Assembly: GCA_030704615.1 (NCBI GenBank)
Contig: CM060732.1
Location: forward strand, 15,004,001-15,068,000
Reading direction: 5' to 3'
DNA length: 64,000 bases
DNA from: Takakia lepidozioides
Taxonomy: Eukaryota; Streptophyta; Takakiopsida; Takakiales; Takakiaceae
Shown: positions 1 through 10,912 of the stretch, piece after piece
Numbering within the stretch: the stretch's first letter is position 1
Layout of the letters: the number at the start of each line of letters is the position of its first letter
Notes under the pieces: model-generated
The model's input: only the letters and a program-made list of their open reading frames with translations
Databases searched by the model: none
What the model was told of the DNA's origin: nothing
Translations under genes and position numbers: made by a program

Positions 1-1758
1 TGGGCAAAATTCACTCACTCACACCACCTCCGTTATATACCGGCCGATCACCATTACTCCAGACAAGGTGGACTTAACTACTCATCCCTCAGTCTTCTTG
101 ATGGTTTATACTTCAAGACACAAAATGACATCCCCTCATACCTCAATAGTCATGTACACATTAATAGTTTATGCAACTCAGACCATTATCCCGTCTCAGT
201 CACCATCCCAGCATCCATCATCCCCTTTCGACCTATCCCACCCATACATGTTCCACCGCCGCAATCTAGAATCTTATCCCCACTTCCCCACAATAACATA
301 ATCGCCTTTCTAAAACACTTCCAGCCAACATCCTTACACCTCATGCTAAGACTCTCCGATATACTCTCCGTAGCAAACCTCAAGCAGTCCCCTGACAAAG
401 CATGGAACGACGCCGAGACCATACTCACAACCTCAATGCAAGAAATGACCAAAAGTGTGATTGCCACCTGCTCTGCCCCCCCTGAAATCCCACAAACTGC
501 ACGCTCAAAACAAAATGGTGGCTACCTTACCCGTACTAAAAAACGTATATGGACATCACATCTTAACACATACCACACGATCAGGCGTGCCCTCGCTATT
601 ATACCCACCACTACCCCCATTCACCAGGGAACAACAGGACATCGGACCCACGTATCACTTGCCTAAATACCTTAACAACGTGTCAAGTACTCATGTCACC
701 ACCTGCCAATCTTCAAAATATCAAAATGGACAGCTGCTCTCTCCAAAGTTGGCAGAGATGCCAAAAAAGCCGCTTACAATATTACCAAACAAAAAGCCGT
801 CAACAATCACAAAAAATTCGTCTCCTCTTTTAACCAATTGCTACGCGACCACCCCAAAAAAGCTCACAAAGCCATCTTTAACCCTGCCCTCAACCCACCC
901 ATTGACTGTCTCAAACACAGACACAGCCACTTGCTAACCAATCCAGCGGACATCAACCAAGAAATATGGTCACAAGCATCCTCAACATACACACCTGCAG
1001 TTCCAAACTGCTTACATTCCCGTCTCTACTCTGCCAATTGCATGTGTAAAGCTAAACACTATCCGTGGCATGATATAGATGGCTTCTCGATTGACAATAG
1101 AGGATCCCCAATGGATCGCATCATAGACCTATTCACAATTGATCTTTACGAATCATGTCTAAAAAAACTATCAAAATCTAAAGCCCCGGGCCCCGATCTT
1201 ATACCCAATGCTATACTTCAAGTTTTAAACCCTCAACTTCACTACCTCCTTTTTAAATTCTTTCAACTCTGTTACAAACTAAAACGAATCCCACACTCCT
1301 GGAAACACAACCGGACCATTCTACTCTTCAAAAAATGTGATCCTACAGATCTCAGTAATTACAGACCCATAGCACTGGCCAACACCATATACAAGCTATT
1401 CACCAGTACGCTCACCACAATGCTATCAAGATATGGCGAGCAACACCAAATTCTCAGTGACCCCCAAGAAGGATTCCGAGCTACACGTAGTACAACACGA
1501 CAAATACAATATGTTCTCTCCGCACTTGAAGATGCTAAACTTACAAAGCAAGACATCTATCTTCTATATATCGATTTTAAAAATGCCTTCGGCTCCCTAG
1601 ACCATGCTAGATTACTTGCTATCATGCTTGATCTTGGGTACCCCACCGATGTCGTCCAACTAATAGGAAACATCTACACAAACAGCACTACTGAATACTT
1701 TTGCACATATTATGGCTCCACCCCGCCTATCCCCATCCTTCCAAACTATCCAGGGTGA
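1..1758 (+). pseudogene. LINE ORF2 first part: APE endonuclease C-terminus and N-terminal half of reverse transcriptase
   Basis: Frame 1 is open from base 1 to 663. Near 175-195 it encodes NSDHYPV, the conserved SDH motif near the end of AP-endonuclease domains, which nick target DNA. The linker follows. Two stops at 664 and 673 break the frame, which resumes by about 680. Reverse transcriptase blocks are clear: KAPGPDLIPN near 1180, NYRPIALANTIYKL near 1358, GFRATRSTTRQIQ near 1470 and YIDFKNAF near 1567. The frame ends at 1758 just where the QGD block should be, and that block is read one frame over in the next segment, so there is a frameshift around 1735-1755. The N-terminal part of the endonuclease lies outside the window. 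Confidence 0.82.
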
Positions 1759-3586
1759 CACCTTAAGCCCCTACCTATTCATTATCTTCCTAGAACCCCT
1801 ACTTCGATGGTTAGCTCGAGGCAAGCTTGGCTATCACTACAAAACCTTCTCAAGTGACATCTCAGCTGCAGCATATGTAGACGACCTAGCCATCCTGGCA
1901 CATAAACCACAACACCTCAACCGACAAGTTAATAAACTACTCAGATTCAACCTATGGTCAAGCATGGAACTCAGCTTACACAAGTGCGCCATCACAGCCG
2001 CCACACATCATAGTCGTCTCACCAAAACTGCCATAGCCTCACATTGTAAACTCTATGTACACTACCAAAACACACCCTTCCCCTTCCTAGGACCAGACGA
2101 GCCATACACTTACTTAGGCATACAACTCGTTCCCTCCCTTACTTGGCATATCCAAAAAGAATCTACATCATCCAAACTCACTACCAAAAGTATTGCTCTG
2201 CTCAAATCCCCAATTGTCATTCGACCAAAACTATCAATCATTCAATCAGTACTACAAACACAAATTCAATACTCGTTCCACGCCGCACCCTTCTCCTTAT
2301 CAGACATCAAAAAACTTGATAAAAGTATTATCCAGCTAACAAAATGTGTATGTGGTCTACCAACTAGCACCCCCAATGCCCTCACACAGTTTACGGACCA
2401 CTACGGCATTGGTTCGAGCCCATTAATCATCTCATATGCTCGCACATTAGGCACCCAATTAAAAGAAGCACTCAACGATCATAGGCGTCTAGGTATCATT
2501 TATCAGGGACTTCTCAAATACCTTGCATCTAAATACAATGGCCTATACTCATTATCATCCCTGCACCCACAAACCTGCCTACACTCCCCCACTGCACGCA
2601 CACTACTTATCCTGCGCCAAATGAAAATTAGCATACAAACTGATCTGCCTGACTATCCTAACACCTCATCACCCTTAGAACGCGCATGGCTTACAAGCCC
2701 TTCTCTACCACAATTTGACATTTCTTATCCCAAACAAACGGTCCCCATCCTCACATATTTCAAAGAATGACACATCACCACCCTCACCCAACTTACTACC
2801 GCCACTGGCCATAGACTTTTAAAACCTAGCGAATTCACTCTTAGATTCTCCCAAGCCACGACCAAAACCAATCGCTACCTACATCATCTTCGTACCATCT
2901 TCTGCCATCCCTCGACTGCCTGCACTCTACAATGTGACCTCCCATGCCTCTACTATCCGCATACGGCTCAAGACCTGCTCCCCCAGTACCGTTCTACCCC
3001 TACTACCTCCATCTACCAAACACTCAAAACGACATATGCCACCAATACCCAAACAGACATAGAATCTGATTTCCCCTCTCAAGTAACTACCACACAACAC
3101 CCTGAACCTATCCGCCACTTGCATACGCCATCCAACCCCTCACCTACTATACAAGGATCTCACACCCCCCTAACCACCGCACCATCCCCCCCATCTTCAC
3201 CACAATACGACGACAATAACAATGCTCACATCATTGAAGCTATACTAGGAGTTAAAACCCAAACGTCCATTGATGCCTTTGGAGCCACCTGCATTGATAC
3301 ATATTATCACTGTCAATGGGCTGGGTACTCTTCCGCAGACAACACATGGCAGATAGTAGACGACCTCTTCGGCCTACACGACGATTGCGACCCCGAACAC
3401 AATCTTGCCCTCCTCTCCACCTTCCATAAACAAACCAACACCAACTATCTAACACACATGCACCAACAACACACCACTCCCGCCCAACCTACAGATAACA
3501 AATATATACACCAACCACTCTATGCCCCCAACGGTCACATCTGCATACCTGAATGTAATCCTGACAAAGATGTCAAGCATGACTAA
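1712..3586 (+). pseudogene. LINE ORF2 second part: catalytic reverse transcriptase, thumb and a chromodomain
   Basis: Frame 2 carries the rest of the polymerase: IQGDTLSPYLF near 1752 and AAYVDDLAILAHK near 1868 (YVDD at 1874-1885), the metal-binding active site. A single TGA at 2768-2770 interrupts it; the same frame then continues through a Thr/Pro/His-rich stretch to 3586. Residues encoded at about 3230-3370 form a chromodomain-like block: an IIEAIL start, then YYHCQWAGYSSADNTWQ, matching the aromatic cage strand and the GY..S.NTWE signature of chromodomains. Such domains bind methylated histone tails and are typical of Ty3 chromovirus integrases, not LINEs. That it belongs to the LINE polyprotein is inferred from the shared frame and composition. 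Confidence 0.78.
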
Positions 3587-3598
3587 CCTCTAATCCAC

Positions 3599-4930
3599 AT
3601 GGGCCCCCGCCTTTCCAACATTTATGCTCAACATGGCCGCTTCATTGGCCTCATCCCCAATACAAGACTAACGTGGCTCTGGGAGAAATACTCTACTACT
3701 ACCTCATCCCCACAAAGACTTTGCTACCGAATTATATTGGCTGGTTGATCGCTACCTCAAAGACACCCCCCCCAAGAAACCGCGGTCCCTCACTAAATTG
3801 GAAACAACATGTGCGCACCATACTATAACCCAAAGATATTCTCTCCTTACTTATCAACACATTCCAACTTACTCACTTATATTACTCCAACCCATTGACA
3901 TGCCCTATGGCATTGCCTACATTCTCTAGCCCCACACCACAGAGACTGTATCTTTGGAGCCACTGGTACTGCCACCCAACACACCTGGGAAGGCCGGGGC
4001 CTTGCCCACCCTCCACCTGGTTCTCCTTCTCACGAAGCTCTTCAATGGGCAAAACTTGTTGCGCACTCCTCTCCTACTGCATCCACACTCCTCATCCTCA
4101 CACAACAAAACACTCCTTATATTTCTCACCCTCTTCTACAACTCCCAGAAGGGGTCAATCTACTCGCCACAATTGACCCAAACCAACTTAAGTATATTCA
4201 CACCCCTCCTCTTCCCAAATATCTCAAATGGAAGGAACCCACCCTAACCCTGATTCTACACATCCAAAACCCCCAGCATACAGTCATACCGCCATCTTTC
4301 TTTTCTAAGCTCGAACAATTGCTCACCATCACTCATAAACTAAAAGCCACCATCCATTATCCAACCATTATCTCCCACACCGATACACCCACCACATTGT
4401 CCCAGATCAAAACCAACAAAGCTTGGAACATTGCAACACCACGCCCTTCCCAGGTCATGCCAACAACAACCACCATGGCTACTACCATGCATATGTACCC
4501 GATCACCATGCTCGTGCCCCGCTCGACTTTGCCCGGACATACTCCTCGTCCAAGGTCTACCTATCAACACTTTACCCCCCACCTCACCATCCCCACAACT
4601 CACCATCCATTTCATTGAATTCACATTTTGCCATGATCGTTATCCAAACGATTCAATCTTAGAAAAACGCAAAAATATGCCCTGCTTATCCTTGCACTCC
4701 GAAGGCGTGGCTGGAAAACCGGCCTGTTAACTGTCATCACAGCCGGCACTCGAGGTGACATTCATAACGCCAGTATCATGGACATACACGATAACTTCCA
4801 AATTCCCATTCTTCCCATCCACAAATGTTTCAAAGAAATCCATCTCACGGCACTCCGTTCACTCGCAGCTATTATCACCAACAAATGCCAACTGGAATCC
4901 GGCACTTCAAACGCACCTTAGGTCCCCCAG
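3599..4930 (+). pseudogene. LINE 3' region: PCIF1-like methyltransferase-like domain and PD-(D/E)XK-like tail
   Basis: Frame 2 resumes after a TAA at 3584 and encodes HGRFIGLIPNTRLTWLW, then (frame-shifted near 3710) DFATELYWLVDRYL, and QRYSPYLSTHSN near 3835. From 3947 to 4618 frame 2 is open for about 220 codons with CIFGATGTA, a HPPP motif where related N6-adenine/PCIF1-type enzymes have NPPF, and LLILTQQNTPYISHPLL. Another block near 4580-4900 reads HFIEFTFCHDRYP, then KYALLILALRRRGW and VITAGTRGDIH, which looks like the E...K core of a PD-(D/E)XK nuclease. These matches are from memory of green-algal retroelement proteins, not from a search. The assignment is moderate and the gene is certainly broken. 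Confidence 0.5.
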
Positions 4931-5278
4931 GATACCCCTGGGTACCTAGGAATACCCTCACCCCCTCTATTCTTAGCGGTCACCTGGTGTCCCCCTGGAC
5001 ACTTTTTTGTTATAGGGCCCACCCCTGAAAGGGGGCAGTAGCCGCAAGGTGAAGTGGCTCTTAGTTATGTCGGCCTCGGCCGGAGTCTTCCCTCTCTCTG
5101 GATGGAAATCAGAGTGCTGTCCTAATTCTGGGTTTGGGTGGTGGAGCTTCTCCAAAGCTTGAAGATGGAAGTGAATACGAATTTTACTGAGCTTGATGAG
5201 AGGGGCAGCCCTGTGCACAAGTTTGTTCAACATCTTAAATTTGGACATGTTTGTTTGTTTCTCGTGGTGTGGCTTTGG
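4931..5278. other. Intergenic stretch without recognisable gene
   Basis: Short ORFs on both strands here have no recognisable motif. The sequence changes from the C/A-rich LINE composition to a mixed composition near 4990, so it probably belongs to a different unit. Confidence 0.4.
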
Positions 5279-5781
5279 ATGGAGCCCTTGATGAACTTAC
5301 ATGAATATTGTCAAAAGCTAGCATTAACCCACCAAGATCCAATCCCACGGTGGATGCTTGAAAGTTCATATAGTGAATGTAAGGGTATTTGGGTATGTTG
5401 ATATTGATTGATGCGGCTTGTGAAAATTGAACATTGAAATGCAGATCCGCCATTTTTCTTCCAGAAAAAAAACAAAACACGGGATCTCTGCATGTAACAC
5501 AGTGGGGATGACCCCACCCATTTTTTGTGATGGAGCCCTTGATGAACTTACATGAATATTGTCAAAAGCTAGCGTTAACCCACCAAGATCCAATCCCACG
5601 GTGGACGCTTGAAAGTTCATATAGTGAATGTAAGGGTATTTGGGTATGTTGATATTGATTGATGCGGCTTGTGAAAATTGAACATTGAAATGCAGATCTG
5701 CCATTTTTCTTCCAGAAAAAAAACAAAACACGGGATCTCTGCATATAACACAGTGGGGATGACCCACCCATTTTTTTATGA
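5279..5781. repeat. Two-copy 251-bp tandem duplication
   Basis: The block starting ATGGAGCCCTTGATGAACTT at 5279 starts again at 5530. The copies differ at only a handful of bases, ending in GGGGATGACCC followed by a short T run. The high identity implies a recent duplication. The function of the unit is not visible. Confidence 0.9.
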
Positions 5782-5857
5782 AAAATTGAACGTAGTTCTC
5801 AGAATTCATCGCTAGTAGTGTGGAGCAACGTGAAGCCCTAGTATGATATGTATAACA

Positions 5858-6031
5858 AAAACAAGTTATAGCCCAGTGGTAATGGGCACATACCACCTTG
5901 GAAGTGGTTGTGGGTTCAATCCACCCTTGGTGTCACAAAGCTGTCCACCTTCCTAGCGGAAGACAGTAATCCTTTGGGGTGAAGAAACACCATAATTTAC
6001 GCTTCCTTTGGGAGGTGTCAAATATTATATT
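5858..6031 (+). mobile_element. tRNA-derived SINE, copy 1
   Basis: A pol III box A (TAGCCCAGTGG, 5869-5879) and box B (GGTTCAATCC, 5913-5922) sit 34 bp apart, as in tRNA-derived SINE heads. The tail carries the family sequence CACCATAA.TTACGCTTCC. The unit is flanked by the 9-bp direct repeat TGTATAACA at 5849-5857 and 6032-6040, a credible target-site duplication. Other family members lie at 10017/16101, 23183 and 58987. Confidence 0.85.
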
Positions 6032-6229
6032 TGTATAACATATTAGCCCAGTTTGAAAACAACATAAAATCATTTGGATGGGGAACGGTTTGTTCGTCGT
6101 GCAAACAAAATTATCGCGAATATAGGCCCATGAGCGCTCCAACACAGCTGGGTGCAGAACACACATGCTTTGAATCCATTGTTTAGAGAGACGTCATCGT
6201 TTTCCTTTGCACAGGAACAAGGGCAAGAA

Positions 6230-6870
6230 AATGTCGTTGAAGTTCCGAAATGCGTTCCTTTATGTAAGATTCCACGATTCAAGTACTTTGGGAACTTGAG
6301 AGACATCGTTGGGCAAGAGAGTAAGCTTCCTTGTGTCTAATCTGCAAAACACTGTGCGAGAGTGAGAAATATCCAACATTAGGAGGGGAAAGGAGGAGAG
6401 AGATTGTTTGTAAATGTATCACAATCCCCATCACTAAACTGCCCTGTAATTGAGACGCAAACAATGTTGAGTTATACATGACGAGGCAGCAGTACACCAC
6501 AAATGACAAACGTGGGCGAAGCTGACGACGCAATCGCGCCAGATATCGGTGAGGTTGTGTCAGAGCTCCAACGATCGCGTCGTCAGCTTCGCCCACGCTT
6601 GCCATCTGTGTTGTGTTGTTGCCTCGTCGTGTATAGCTCAACATTGTTTGCGTATCAATTACATGGTAGTTTAGTGATGGGATTGTGATACATTTACAGA
6701 CGAAATCCCTCCTCCATTCCCCTCCTAATATTGGATATTTCTCACTCTCGCATTGTGTCTTGCACACCAGATACAAAAAAACACACTCTTTCGCCCAACG
6801 CAGTCTCTCAAGTTCCCCAAGTACTTGGATTGCGGAATCTTACATAGGGCAATGCCTTTCGTAACTTCGT
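6230..6870. mobile_element. Fold-back element with about 300-bp inverted arms
   Basis: The left arm (about 6230-6548) and right arm (about 6570-6870) are reverse complements with scattered differences. For example, TTCAAGTACTTTGGGAACTT near 6280 pairs with the complementary stretch near 6810, and GGGCGAAGCTGACGACGC near 6515 pairs with its complement near 6580. A short loop of about 20 bp lies between. ORFs across it read the same peptide in both directions and are artefacts of the palindrome. No transposase is present, so it would be a non-autonomous element. Confidence 0.75.
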
Positions 6871-7321
6871 TCAATCTCGATTCTCATATTTGGTCAGCGC
6901 TTGTATGTACGTATGTTAAATACACCCGCAAAGTTTGCAATGATCAAAATTCATGTCGATGGGAAACGACTCGTTCAAACCATTTCAACAACTTATTTAG
7001 TGTAAGGTGTTCGATGGTGTTGTTGTTCCTCTAGCTGATTTCTATAGGAACCTTTTTGGTATTCCCATGCCAACAACAACGTCCTGTGATACTGCCATAC
7101 TCTGCATTCCGTGTCAGCCACCACCAACATGATACCATCAGCTGCATGCCATCTGAGAACCAAATCTTCAATTCATTCTATCCCAGCCCCGTCTGACTCC
7201 CAAGAAACACCTCAAGCCGCTCGCTCATGGCCCATAAATGAAATGGAGTTCATTTGTCCCCCTTCTCAAGGACCTGATTTTTGGGCTGTCGCTCCCAGGT
7301 TTTTATTTTTATTTCTAAACA
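6871..7321. other. No recognisable gene
   Basis: The segment near 6945-6990 weakly resembles, in direct orientation, the segment near 6070-6110 on the other side of the fold-back element. Apart from that I see only short ORFs without motifs. Confidence 0.3.
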
Positions 7322-8213
7322 AAGCGACCGCTGATATTCGGTGGTCACTTCTATTTAAAAAAAAAAACAAATACTTTCGACCTCGGATATTTGGCGGTCG
7401 CTTCTACTTATAAAACATTATTTGCGACCGCCGATGTTCGGCGGTCGCTTGTATTTTAAAAAAAAACTAAATACTTGCGACCGCCAATATTCGGCGGTTG
7501 CCTCTATTTACTAATAATAATAATAATAAGACAACCGCCTAATATCGGCAGTCGTTTGTATTTAAAAAAAACTAAATACTTGCGACCGCCGAATATCGGC
7601 GGTCGCCTCTATTTAAAAAATAGACAAACACTTGTGACCGTCGAATATCGGCGGTTGCTTGTATTTTTTAAGAAAACCTATATACTTGTGACCGTCGATA
7701 TTCGGCGGTCGCCTCTATTTTTTTTTAAATAAATAAATAAAAATAAAATATTGACAAATACTTGCGACCGCCGAATATCGGCCGTCGCTTGTATTTTTAA
7801 AGAACAATTAAATAGTTACGACCACTGATATTCGGCAATCGCTTTTAGTTTTTTTTAAACATAAGTACTTGCGACCGTCGAATTTCAGCGGTCTCAGCTA
7901 TTTAATTAAATTACTAAATACATGCGACCGCCAAATTTTTGGTGGTCGCTCATATTTAAATAATTTAATTTATACAAGCGACCGACGAATTTCGGCGGGC
8001 GCTTGTATTTTACAAAAACGTAAATACAAGCGACCACCGAATTCGGCAGTCACTTGAATTTGTTTTAAATAAAGTACATGCGACTACCAAATTTCGGCGG
8101 TCGCTTAAATTTCGTATTAAAACAATTATATGCGACCGTTGAAATCCGGCGGTCGCTTATATTATAAAACTGAAACAAATTCAAGCGATCGCCAAAATTT
8201 GGAGATCACTTTT
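7322..8213. repeat. Array of 17 palindromic units, about 50-58 bp period
   Basis: Each unit is an imperfect palindrome of about 25 bp close to GCGACCGCCGAATATTCGGCGGTCGC split at its centre, separated by A/T-rich spacers of about 27-30 bp. Units begin near 7324, 7377, 7424, 7478, 7533, 7582, 7634, 7686, 7763, 7818, 7871, 7923, 7979, 8030, 8080, 8132 and 8187. The core drifts from GAATATCGG types on the left to GAATTTCGG types on the right. ORFs reading through encode only repeats. Similar GCGACCG palindrome series occur in subterminal regions of plant CACTA transposons, but I find no CACTA terminus. Confidence 0.9.
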
Positions 8214-8790
8214 ATCTCTGAAATAATGATATTTATAAAATAATTAAAATACATCTCCACGTGTGCTGTAGACCATGGCTGCCATGTCGTTATAAATGGT
8301 AGAAGTAGATTGTAAAAGTTGAAAGTAAAACAAAATTACTTGGCGCAACGTCCGGTTTGGACGCGACGTGACGCTGACGTGTCAGCACCACGTCACGTCC
8401 AGATTCACATCTAAGACGTCCTACCACGACGAATTCGCCCCGCTGACAGACAAATTCGTCACTTTGCTAGCTCATGTGCCCGTCAACAACCATAGCGAGG
8501 AAAGAGAGCATGAACTCTGTGTGAGATGAAAGACATAGTCAGGGACTTAGTCATTCTTGAGAGCTCATGCTATGCTCGCATTCCTGATCACACGATTTGG
8601 AAATATCCGACGACGGAGATTAAATCACATAGTGTGTTGTGTCTCATTGATTGTGCATTACGGATATGACCACGTCCTCAGGACGACGGCTACACAAAAG
8701 AGAAGTTGGACAACATCTTATGAGTGCATTCTCTCTCTCGCCCCCAAGCCTCCCATATGTTGGGGGGAATTGCCTCCCCTCCTCGCTCGT
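8214..8790. other. Non-coding stretch with one GC-rich inverted repeat
   Basis: Nothing here looks coding. Around 8355-8402 the sequence GACGTGACGCTGAC faces GTCAGCACCACGTCACGTC across a very short loop, a potential strong hairpin. The remainder is mixed sequence with no motif I recognise. Confidence 0.4.
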
Positions 8791-8809
8791 CTCTATGTGC
8801 TCACTACCG

Positions 8810-9290
8810 GCTCCTTGTGTGTGTGTTGCAGATGATTGGGAGCGTGCGCGCAGCTGACGGGTAAGTCCCCAAACCACCCACCATTCGTTTTTTTTTTTGG
8901 GTCAATTGGTTTTTGTTTCTGCCCATGCTGTGTCTGTGCATGCGGTGACCCTGCCCTCGCTCCCTGTGTTCTGTAGGTGATTGGGAGTGCGCAGAGGAAG
9001 GAGCGTGCGCACAGCTTCCGGGTAAGTTCCCAAGCTACCCCTCGTTCGTTTTTTTTTTGGCTAATTGGCCTCTGTTTCTGCCCTGTTGTGTTTGTGTGTG
9101 CGTTGATCCTGCCCCCGTTCCCTGTGAGTTCTGTAGGTGATCAGAAGCGCGTGCAGTAGTGGGTAAGTTCCCAAACCCCCCCCCCCCCCTCGTTTTGTTT
9201 CTTGGCCCAAATTGACTGTGTGCTGACCCGCGCCCGTTCACTTATGTGTGCTGCAGGTGTGGAGCAAGCATTCAACTTGCCCCCGCAACC
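8810..9290 (+). repeat. Tandem repeats with exon/intron-like splice signals
   Basis: Three short related blocks end in GG followed by GTAAGT: 8832-8860, 8977-9021 and 9137-9162. Each is preceded by TTGCAG or CTGTAG, and a fourth acceptor, CTGCAG, ends at 9256. Predicted introns would be 8861-8976, 9022-9136 and 9163-9256, which resemble one another (GTTCCCAA near the donor, a T/C-rich centre, GTTCTGTAG at the acceptor). The exon-like blocks share GTGATTGGGAG..GCGTGCGC. It reads like tandem duplication of a tiny exon plus its intron. Whether it is transcribed is unknown. Confidence 0.5.
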
Positions 9291-10016
9291 TTTCATTGGA
9301 CTCAAAATCCCCGGTGACCTCCCCGACTCCTGTGTGTGAAGCTGCGGCTCGGGAGCGCCCACCTGCGTAGTCCTTCCACGGGCCGGATAAGTCACTTTTC
9401 ATTTCAAATTTGCTGGGGAATTCTCTAGCAAATGCGCCCTTGCCATCTCCCTCCCCTATCTATTTGCCTCTATTATCTATCTGCCTACAACTTGCTCACA
9501 ACCGAATGTGCTCATGCTCCAAGCTTGCTCACTAGCTCGTGGCATTCGTCTATCAGGGAGCAACTCCTCATTCACCCGAGGACGTAGCTACGGCGTGAGC
9601 CTAGCCACGTGAGCCCAGGAGCTCGGCTCACGCTTTGCCCTCTAAGCATGAGCCTAGGCTCACCCTTGCTAAGCGTGAGCCCAGGGTTTAGAGGAGAGAG
9701 AAGCAAGTCCTATAACCGAGGACAGGGTGGGGCCTATTACCGTGGAAGTGTATATTTTGGAAAAAGAGGTGAACACGGCAAAACTTCCAAACACGGCAAA
9801 CACGGCAATAATGAGTCCCCTTTAAAAGCACGACGATCCCAATTCCCCTAGCCCTACTTCGTCAACCCCAATCACTCCCACCCCAAGCACTTCACGCAGC
9901 TAGTCCTACCCTCCACCAACTCCAAGTGCTCCACCTTGAAGACGAGCCCCAAGCCGCGATCCCAACCTGGCCCCACTCTCACCAAGCTTCTTTAGTCACT
10001 GTTCCTCCAAGTAGAT
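9291..10016. other. Repeat-rich non-coding stretch with GTGAGCC and ACACGGCAA motifs
   Basis: Between 9590 and 9700 GTGAGCC/GAGCCTAGG motifs recur, and 9765-9815 carries AACACGGCAA motifs. Both motif sets reappear in reverse orientation at 17560-18010 (GCCGTGTTTG, GGCTAGGCTCAC), so this and that region share repeat content in inverted orientation. A 74-codon reading near 9609 is not convincing as a gene. Confidence 0.4.
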
Positions 10017-10106
10017 AACCAACATGTAACCCAGTGGTAATGGGCACATACCACGTTGAATGTGGTTGTGGGTTCAAACCACGGTGTGGTGTGTCAGAAA
10101 GGTGTC
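10017..10106 (+). mobile_element. SINE copy 2, 5' part (interrupted by LTR element)
   Basis: It carries box A-like TAACCCAGTGG (10026-10036) and box B GGTTCAAACC (10071-10080), starting AACCAACATG like the 58987 copy. The SINE stops at 10106, where a TG...CA element begins, and its continuation is at 16101. Confidence 0.88.
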
Positions 10107-10758
10107 TGTCAAGGACGAGAACATGACTGAACACAAACAAGATATTAGACTAGAGGTACAAGACTAGACAAGATGTCAAGGTCGGCGTGGCCGAATACAT
10201 GGTGGGTAAACATGAATCAAGATGATCTTTATAACAATGGACAAGAGTACAAGATACTGGAACTCGACTCGAATACTGGAATGCTGGAAACTGGACTGGG
10301 ATACCAGATACTAGAAACTGGACTAGAGTACTGGAAGCTGGATTGGAGTACTGGGACTGGGAACAAGAGTAGCTTGAACTTGTGTTGCCGAGACTGAAGA
10401 GTGTCCAGTCTCGCCTCCTATATATACTGGCTACTAAGAAGCTTCCCTAAGAAACTTCTCCTATGGAGGTTTCTTGCTGGAGAAGTTTCCAAGATTAAAC
10501 AAAGGTTTCTTGATGGAGAAGCTTCCTTAAGCAAATGGAGGTATCTTGATGGAGAAGTTTCTTCCAAATGAAGCTTCCTGATCAGTTTCCCAAGTTACTC
10601 TTGGTAATTTGGTAAACTCCCGATAACTTGGTAAGTAATGGTAAATCATGGTAGATCATGGTAAATCATAGTCAGTCATGCTAACTTCCGGTAATATGAT
10701 AACTTGATAGCTTCTGGTATTTACTCCTGGTAAGTTCCTGTGGGCTATGTCCGTGACA
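10107..10758 (-). repeat. 3' LTR of the chromovirus (652 bp)
   Basis: The plus strand reads TGTCAAGGAC...GTCCGTGACA, the same as 15488-16100 with an extra stretch of about 40 bp near 10640-10690. It contains short GGAAACTGGA / GGTAAATCATGG repeats. In element orientation it lies downstream of the integrase. Confidence 0.95.
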
Positions 10759-10772
10759 TCACCCCCTCCTCT
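10759..10772 (-). promoter_or_regulatory. Polypurine tract of the chromovirus
   Basis: Read on the minus strand the sequence directly before the 3' LTR is AGAGGAGGGGGTGA, a purine run in the position that primes plus-strand DNA synthesis. Confidence 0.8.
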
Positions 10773-10912
10773 AGTGCCGAGTTCCTCGAGGAGCGGTAAA
10801 ATCTTGGACTTGCTTAGAGTTGGAGAACCTCCCTCCTTAGTGTGTATCAGATACACTGAATGTGGAGTCTTCACCTTGAAGCTAACTTGGCTGACATCAT
10901 TGTTGTGATGTT

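Larger units (their letters stand above)
1..4930 (+). mobile_element. Non-LTR retrotransposon (LINE), 5' cut by window edge
   Basis: The unit reads AP-endonuclease C-terminus, reverse transcriptase, chromodomain, methyltransferase-like region, then a nuclease-like C-terminus, all on the plus strand and mostly in two reading frames. No LTRs are visible, and the SDH endonuclease motif plus the QGD/YVDD reverse transcriptase place it among APE-type LINEs. Composition is C/A-rich and poor in G on this strand, unlike the following sequence. At least four stops and several frameshifts show a dead copy. The 3' end is set at about 4930, where the recognisable C-terminal reading ends; I see no poly-A tail or target duplication. 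Confidence 0.8.

Noticed and set aside
5869-5935. Functional tRNA gene
   Set aside because: Box A and B are present but no cloverleaf with an anticodon arm can be formed convincingly; target duplications and a conserved non-tRNA tail show a SINE.
6279-6776. 165-codon minus-strand ORF
   Set aside because: It spans the centre of a fold-back element, and both arms yield the same peptide, so it is a palindrome artefact.
7322-8213. CRISPR array
   Set aside because: The units are repeated palindromes with drifting sequence and no unique spacers, in a eukaryotic transposon-rich context.
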